A DNA stretch of 22,900 nucleotides, from NCBI GenBank assembly GCA_023265735.1, contig JAHFSN010000003.1, positions 1 to 22,900 of the forward strand. Direction: 5' to 3'. This DNA comes from Spirochaetaceae bacterium (lineage in GTDB: Bacteria > Spirochaetota > Spirochaetia > JABEVK01). The translations under genes and the position numbers were made by a program. The notes beneath the pieces are model-generated. The model ran no database searches. It was not told the DNA's origin and worked only from the letters and a program-made list of their open reading frames with translations. Shown here piece by piece: positions 18,966-22,900 of the stretch; within the stretch, counting starts at the first letter, position 1, and every line of letters begins with the position of its first letter.

Positions 18966-20512
18966 AGATTCTTGCCGCAATGCTACTTGTCCTCGGAATC
19001 ACCCTCCTCGGCTGTCGGACGGCGCCGGTGGCGCCCGGGAAAGCCCAGGTGCCCGAAAGCCTTCCCGAAGCCCTCCAGAAGGCCAAGAGCGAGCTCGGAA
19101 CCGGGAATGTGGGTGTCGCCTGGACCGTGGTTGCCAACCAGGCTCAGTCCACGGAAGAGAAGGACGTCTTTCTCAAGACCGTCCAAGAGGACATTGAGAA
19201 GCAGAGGCTTCAGGCCCTCAAGGACGGAAAGCTTCAGAAGGCCCAGGATCTCGAGGCCACCCTTTCCCTCATTCGAACGGGCACCTGGACGGCGCCGACT
19301 CCCAGTTTTTCCGAACCAACCGTTTCCACGGCCACAGACTGGCTGAAGGGGACGGCGACCATCGTCGTTAACCGGGGCCTGAAGATCGAGAACGGGGCTT
19401 CCCAGCCCGATATCGTCATTGGGTCGGGTTTCTTCATCTCGTCCGACGGCTACCTTCTGACCAATCACCATGTGATTGAATCCGAGGTCGAGCCGGGTCC
19501 CAGCGTGAGTTCCCGGCTCTCGATCCGGCTGCCCGGTTCTAAGGGAGAACGTCTCCCTGCCAAGGTGGTCGGCTGGGACCGCAACCTGGATCTCGCGCTG
19601 TTGAAAGCGGAATACAAGCCGGACTTTGTGTTCACCATTGGAACCGGTCTTGACCCTATTCCCGGCCAGAGACTCCAGGCCCTGGGCTCTCCGGGGGGGC
19701 TGGAGGCGACGCTGACCGAGGGAATTGTGTCGGCAACTCAGAGGCCCCTGCTGGCCATCGGCGAGGTGATGCAGATCGACGTGCCCGTCAATCCCGGGAA
19801 CAGCGGCGGACCGCTTGTTGATTCCAAGGGCCGGGTGGTCGGCGTGGTCTTCGCCGGCATCCGAGACTTCCAGGGTGTCAATTTTGCCATCCCTTCGTCC
19901 CTCGTCCTGAAACTTCTGCCCCGGCTCCAGGCCGGAGGGAGGGCCATCCTCCCCTGGATCGGACTGGGGATTCAGGAGGACCAGCGCGGGCTCGAGGTGC
20001 TGTACGTGACGCCTCGAGGCCCCGGAGACTGGGCGGGAGTCAGGGTCGGTGACCGGGTGACAGGAGTGGCAGGTCTTCCCGTAAAGGAACTGTCGGCGGC
20101 CCAGGTGAAGCTCCTGGACTTCGGTGTGGACGCCGTGGTCCCCCTCGACCTAGTCCGAAACGGAAAACCGCTTCGGCTATGGACAAGGCTGGAACCCCGT
20201 CCCGAGTTCCCCCTCAAGGACGCGGCCATGAACGACCTGACCGCCCGGGTGCTGCCCATTGCCTTCGGAGTCGTGGTCGACGACTTGGCGTCGGGTGTGG
20301 ACAGGAAGTTTCGGGTAAGCCGGGTCTGGCAGGGAACCGCCGGGGAGGAACTGTCCCTGGCCGAGAACGATCCTTTGGAGGTCCTCGACTGGGTGGCCGA
20401 CACCAAGAACAATGTTCTGGTGACCCGATGGAAAGTGAAGCGCCGTCTGGGGGGCTACCTTGAGTCCTACGTGCAGTTAGGCGTGCCCTTCCAATCGCGC
20501 CTTTTTCTTTAA
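18962..20512 (+). CDS. HtrA/DegP-like serine protease, predicted lipoprotein
   Basis: This 516-residue protein begins with a lipoprotein signal peptide and lipobox ending LLGC, with Cys18 as the lipid anchor. A helical region (about 30-105) precedes the trypsin-like domain. The catalytic triad is His170 (TNHHV), Asp210 (LDLALLK) and Ser281 (NPGNSGGP). A PDZ domain follows (about 331-415, with GPGDWAGVRVGDRV), then about 100 residues I cannot assign. Soluble HtrA proteins are periplasmic; this one should be membrane tethered. GTG 18962 is chosen because it yields the lipobox at the right depth, overlaps the preceding TGA as GTGA and has GGGAG 8 nt upstream. An ATG at 18830 would bury the signal peptide. 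Confidence 0.9.
   Translation: MKILAAMLLVLGITLLGCRTAPVAPGKAQVPESLPEALQKAKSELGTGNVGVAWTVVANQAQSTEEKDVFLKTVQEDIEKQRLQALKDGKLQKAQDLEATLSLIRTGTWTAPTPSFSEPTVSTATDWLKGTATIVVNRGLKIENGASQPDIVIGSGFFISSDGYLLTNHHVIESEVEPGPSVSSRLSIRLPGSKGERLPAKVVGWDRNLDLALLKAEYKPDFVFTIGTGLDPIPGQRLQALGSPGGLEATLTEGIVSATQRPLLAIGEVMQIDVPVNPGNSGGPLVDSKGRVVGVVFAGIRDFQGVNFAIPSSLVLKLLPRLQAGGRAILPWIGLGIQEDQRGLEVLYVTPRGPGDWAGVRVGDRVTGVAGLPVKELSAAQVKLLDFGVDAVVPLDLVRNGKPLRLWTRLEPRPEFPLKDAAMNDLTARVLPIAFGVVVDDLASGVDRKFRVSRVWQGTAGEELSLAENDPLEVLDWVADTKNNVLVTRWKVKRRLGGYLESYVQLGVPFQSRLFL
20480..20510 (+). terminator. Intrinsic terminator inside the end of the HtrA-like gene
   Basis: GGCGTG 20480-20485 pairs with CGCGCC 20496-20501, with one G-T wobble, around a 10-nt loop. 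TTTTTCTTT at 20502-20510 follows at once. The whole structure lies in the coding sequence; the last T is the first base of the TAA stop. It would end the spoVG-to-protease transcript just ahead of the separate lepA promoter. Confidence 0.55.
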
Positions 20513-20551
20513 GGGACCAGAGGTTAAGTCAGTCCCGACCTGGCCGGCCGC

Positions 20552-20580
20552 TTGAAATTCACGGGCGGCTCGGATACAGT
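20552..20580 (+). promoter_or_regulatory. Sigma70-type promoter for lepA
   Basis: TTGAAA at 20552-20557 and TACAGT at 20575-20580 are 17 nt apart. The -10 box ends only 6 nt before the ATG at 20587, so transcription should start at or beside the A of the start codon. No Shine-Dalgarno sequence lies between. Confidence 0.6.
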
Positions 20581-20586
20581 GGCGCC

Positions 20587-22398
20587 ATGCCCCATCCGAT
20601 CTCTCTTATCCGGAACTTCTGCATCATTGCCCACATCGACCACGGAAAATCCACCCTGGCCGACAGGTTCATTCAGCGGGCGAAGATCATCGACGACCGG
20701 AATTTTCAGAATCAGCTTCTCGACAATATGGACATCGAGCGGGAGCGCGGCATCACCATCAAGAGTCAGGCGGTGTGCCTCCCCTATACGGCCAAGGACG
20801 GGCAGGTCTACAGCCTGAACCTTGTCGACACCCCCGGTCACGCCGACTTCAGCTACGAGGTGAGCCGGGCCATCGCCAGCTGCGAGGGGGCCCTGCTGGT
20901 CATTGACGCCACCCAGGGTGTCCAAGCCCAGACACTCTCCAACCTCTATATGGCCATGGAGCACAACCTCGAGATTATTCCCGTCATCAACAAGATCGAC
21001 ATGCCCGGGGCCGACATCGAGCGGATCAAGCACCAGATCGATCACGACCTAGGACTCGATTCGGACATGGCTATCCCCGTGTCGGCGAAGATGGGACTGG
21101 GAATGGACGAGCTTCTCGAGGCTATCGTGGCTTACATTCCGCCTCCGAAGGGGGACGACGACGCTCCGCTGCAATCCATCATTTTCGACAGCCACTTCGA
21201 TCCGTTTCGAGGGGTCATCATCCACGTTCGGAATTTCGAGGGAACCCTGAAGGAAGGCGACACGATCCGGCTCTTCAATACCGGCGGGGCCTACGTCGTG
21301 GAAGAGGTCGGGTACTTTCGCATCGTCCTGAACCGCACCAAGGTGCTCGGTCCGGGTGAAGTCGGCTACATCATCGCCGGCATCAAGAATATCAGCGACG
21401 TCAGGGTTGGCGACACGGTGACCAACGACGCCGCCCCTTGTGAGAAGGGGCTTCCCGGGTTCAAGGATGTGAAGCCCGTGGTCTTCTCATCTCTGTATCC
21501 CATCGACGCCAACGACTACGAAGAGCTCGGAAAGGCCCTGGAAAAACTTAAGCTTAACGACGCGGCGCTCATCTACGAGAAGGACAGCTCCGTGGCCCTG
21601 GGGTTCGGGTTCAAGTGCGGTTTTTTGGGGCTTCTCCACCTCGAGGTGGTCCAGGAGCGCTTGGAACGCGAGTTTGACCTGAGCATCATCCTGACCAGCC
21701 CCTCGGTCCAGTACAGCATCTTTCCCCGCAAGGGCGACCCGTACTTCATCGAGACCCCGGCGGCCTTCCCCGACCCCACCACCATCGACCATGCGGAAGA
21801 GCCCTATATCCACGCCACCATCATCACTCCCACCGAGTACCTGGGCAACCTGATGACCCTCTGTACCCAGAAGCGGGGGGCCCAGACAAACATGACCTAC
21901 CTGGACCCGACCCGGGTAGAACTCCGGTACGACATGCCCTTGGCCGAGGTGCTCTTCGATTTCTATGACAAACTCAAGTCCATCAGCCGGGGCTACGCCA
22001 GCTTCGACTACGACATCGCGGGGTTCCAGCAGACCGACTTGGTCAAGCTCGACATTCTCATCAACGGAGAACCGGTGGACGCCCTTTCCATGCTCGTCTT
22101 CAAAGGCAACGCCTACGACCGAGGCCGCCGGGTCTGCGAGAAACTTCAGGACGAAATTCCGCGCCAGCAGTTCAAGATCGCCATTCAGGCGGCCATAGGT
22201 AACACGGTGATCGCCCGGGAGACCGTCAATGCCTTCCGGAAGGACGTGTTGGCCAAGTGTTATGGCGGGGACATCTCCCGCAAGCGCAAACTCCTCGAAA
22301 AGCAGAAGGAAGGCAAGAAGCGGATGAAGATGGTGGGAAGCGTGGAACTTCCCAAGAGCGCTTTCCTTTCGGTGCTCAAGACCGGCGACGACGACTAG
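20587..22398 (+). CDS. lepA: Elongation factor 4 (LepA)
   Basis: This 603-residue translational GTPase acts on stalled or assembling ribosomes and resembles EF-G. The G domain has AHIDHGKST near 15-23, the switch I RGIT, DTPGHADFSYE and NKID. Further on are the EF-G-like domains II, III and V and the LepA-specific C-terminal domain ending in GDISRKRKLLEKQKEGKKRMK, which is diagnostic. ATG 20587 is the family start (ISLIRNFCIIAHIDHGK). No Shine-Dalgarno sequence precedes it and the promoter -10 box ends 6 nt upstream, pointing to a leaderless mRNA. The TAG stop at 22396-22398 lies in a palindromic CTAG that also provides the stop of the opposing - strand frame. Confidence 0.97.
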   Translation: MPHPISLIRNFCIIAHIDHGKSTLADRFIQRAKIIDDRNFQNQLLDNMDIERERGITIKSQAVCLPYTAKDGQVYSLNLVDTPGHADFSYEVSRAIASCEGALLVIDATQGVQAQTLSNLYMAMEHNLEIIPVINKIDMPGADIERIKHQIDHDLGLDSDMAIPVSAKMGLGMDELLEAIVAYIPPPKGDDDAPLQSIIFDSHFDPFRGVIIHVRNFEGTLKEGDTIRLFNTGGAYVVEEVGYFRIVLNRTKVLGPGEVGYIIAGIKNISDVRVGDTVTNDAAPCEKGLPGFKDVKPVVFSSLYPIDANDYEELGKALEKLKLNDAALIYEKDSSVALGFGFKCGFLGLLHLEVVQERLEREFDLSIILTSPSVQYSIFPRKGDPYFIETPAAFPDPTTIDHAEEPYIHATIITPTEYLGNLMTLCTQKRGAQTNMTYLDPTRVELRYDMPLAEVLFDFYDKLKSISRGYASFDYDIAGFQQTDLVKLDILINGEPVDALSMLVFKGNAYDRGRRVCEKLQDEIPRQQFKIAIQAAIGNTVIARETVNAFRKDVLAKCYGGDISRKRKLLEKQKEGKKRMKMVGSVELPKSAFLSVLKTGDDD

Positions 22399-22900
22399 GC
22401 CGCTGGGGTCCCGCCCATCCGTTCGGAAATCCAGCGCACCTGGGTCAGCACCCGTACCAGCCAATCCGTCGCCAGCCGCGGATGGGGGTCGGGGAAACTA
22501 AAGGTGAGGTAGTCGGCTTCCCGAAGCCTCGCCTGCAACCGGGCCCACACCGACGGATCGGACGACTCGTTGAGCGCCTGGAAGTCCGAGAGAATTTCGC
22601 TCCAAAGAACCCGTTCCTTCCTTAGCCAGGTTGCCGCCTGGACAGACGCGGGGGCTTCGGCTTCCTCCGGCCGGTTTGACGGTGGACTAGGAGGGGGAAA
22701 AGACCCCTGCCACGGCGGGAGTCCCAACGGCAGCCCCAGGTTCTGCCAAACCCAGGTGCGGTGGGCCTCGGCGGCAGCTCTTTCCGCAAGCAGACCGGCG
22801 TAGCTTTCCAGGACGGGCGTTGTCAGCCAGCCCCGCCGCACAGAGCGGAGGCCTGGGCGGTCCCAGGTGCCGACCTGCTCCATGGGGTGCAGGCGGTCTG
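22395..22900 (-). CDS. Unrecognised protein, probably 5'-truncated by the window edge
   Basis: A - strand reading frame stays open from its TAG stop (22395-22397) to the right edge. An internal ATG at 22883 would give 162 residues, but no Shine-Dalgarno sequence precedes it, so the true start probably lies beyond the window. The visible part is Trp-rich and Arg/Leu-rich, with a Pro-rich stretch near residues 50-75 of the ATG reading (LPPWQGSFPPPSPPSNRP) followed by helical sequence (RKERVLWSEILSDFQAL). I recognise no family. The convergent arrangement with lepA, sharing a CTAG stop, supports a real gene. Overlapping + strand frames here have no comparable start signals. Confidence 0.55.
   Translation of the reverse strand, partial: DRLHPMEQVGTWDRPGLRSVRRGWLTTPVLESYAGLLAERAAAEAHRTWVWQNLGLPLGLPPWQGSFPPPSPPSNRPEEAEAPASVQAATWLRKERVLWSEILSDFQALNESSDPSVWARLQARLREADYLTFSFPDPHPRLATDWLVRVLTQVRWISERMGGTPAA

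Noticed and set aside
20542..20549. Palindrome GGCCGGCC upstream of lepA.
   Set aside because: A short GC palindrome expected by chance in this composition; no second copy or operator context.

Overview
The window is a compact, GC-rich bacterial chromosome segment made up almost entirely of housekeeping genes. I see no insertion sequence, phage gene, CRISPR array or rRNA. Nearly everything is on the + strand, in tightly packed operons whose genes often overlap by 1, 4 or 11 nt. The order rplU-prp-rpmA-obgE-nadD-LytR-like-rsfS-spoVG-(tRNA-Gln)-rplY-pth-tilS-ftsH matches, from memory, the Borrelia burgdorferi block around BB0778-BB0789 and its Treponema counterpart. The best guess is therefore a GC-rich member of Spirochaetota, probably environmental. 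This rests on synteny and protein character, not on a database search.

Layout. (1) 1-161 is an AT-rich leader carrying a good sigma70-type promoter. The -10 box lies so close to the argS ATG that the mRNA should be nearly leaderless. (2) argS, gltB and gltD (162-7932) cover arginyl-tRNA synthesis and both subunits of NADPH glutamate synthase. (3) 7933-8079 is a gap with two perfect adjacent hairpins, then a promoter for the ribosome/GTPase operon. (4) rplU-prp-rpmA-obgE-nadD-LytR-like-rsfS (8080-12127) joins ribosomal proteins L21 and L27, the L27-type protease Prp, ribosome-assembly factors Obg and RsfS, NAD synthesis and an envelope protein. (5) On the - strand, 12124-12339 encodes an extraordinarily acidic 71-residue protein, convergent with rsfS and divergent from spoVG. 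(6) spoVG has two tandem promoters and is followed closely by tRNA-Gln(UUG), rplY, pth, tilS, ftsH, a secreted 516-residue protein of unknown function and an HtrA-like lipoprotein protease. This run ends in an intrinsic terminator placed inside the last codons of the protease gene. (7) lepA (20587-22398) has its own promoter and again looks leaderless. It converges with an unrecognised - strand reading frame that runs off the right edge.

Functionally the genes group into translation (ArgS, L21, L27, L25, Obg, RsfS, Pth, TilS, tRNA-Gln, LepA), central nitrogen and NAD metabolism (GltBD, NadD) and envelope quality control (FtsH, HtrA-like lipoprotein, LytR-like). The points most worth a second look are the acidic gene facing spoVG, the likely CTG start of pth, the two leaderless candidates, Prp beside an L27 with no visible cleavable extension, and the twin hairpins before rplU.
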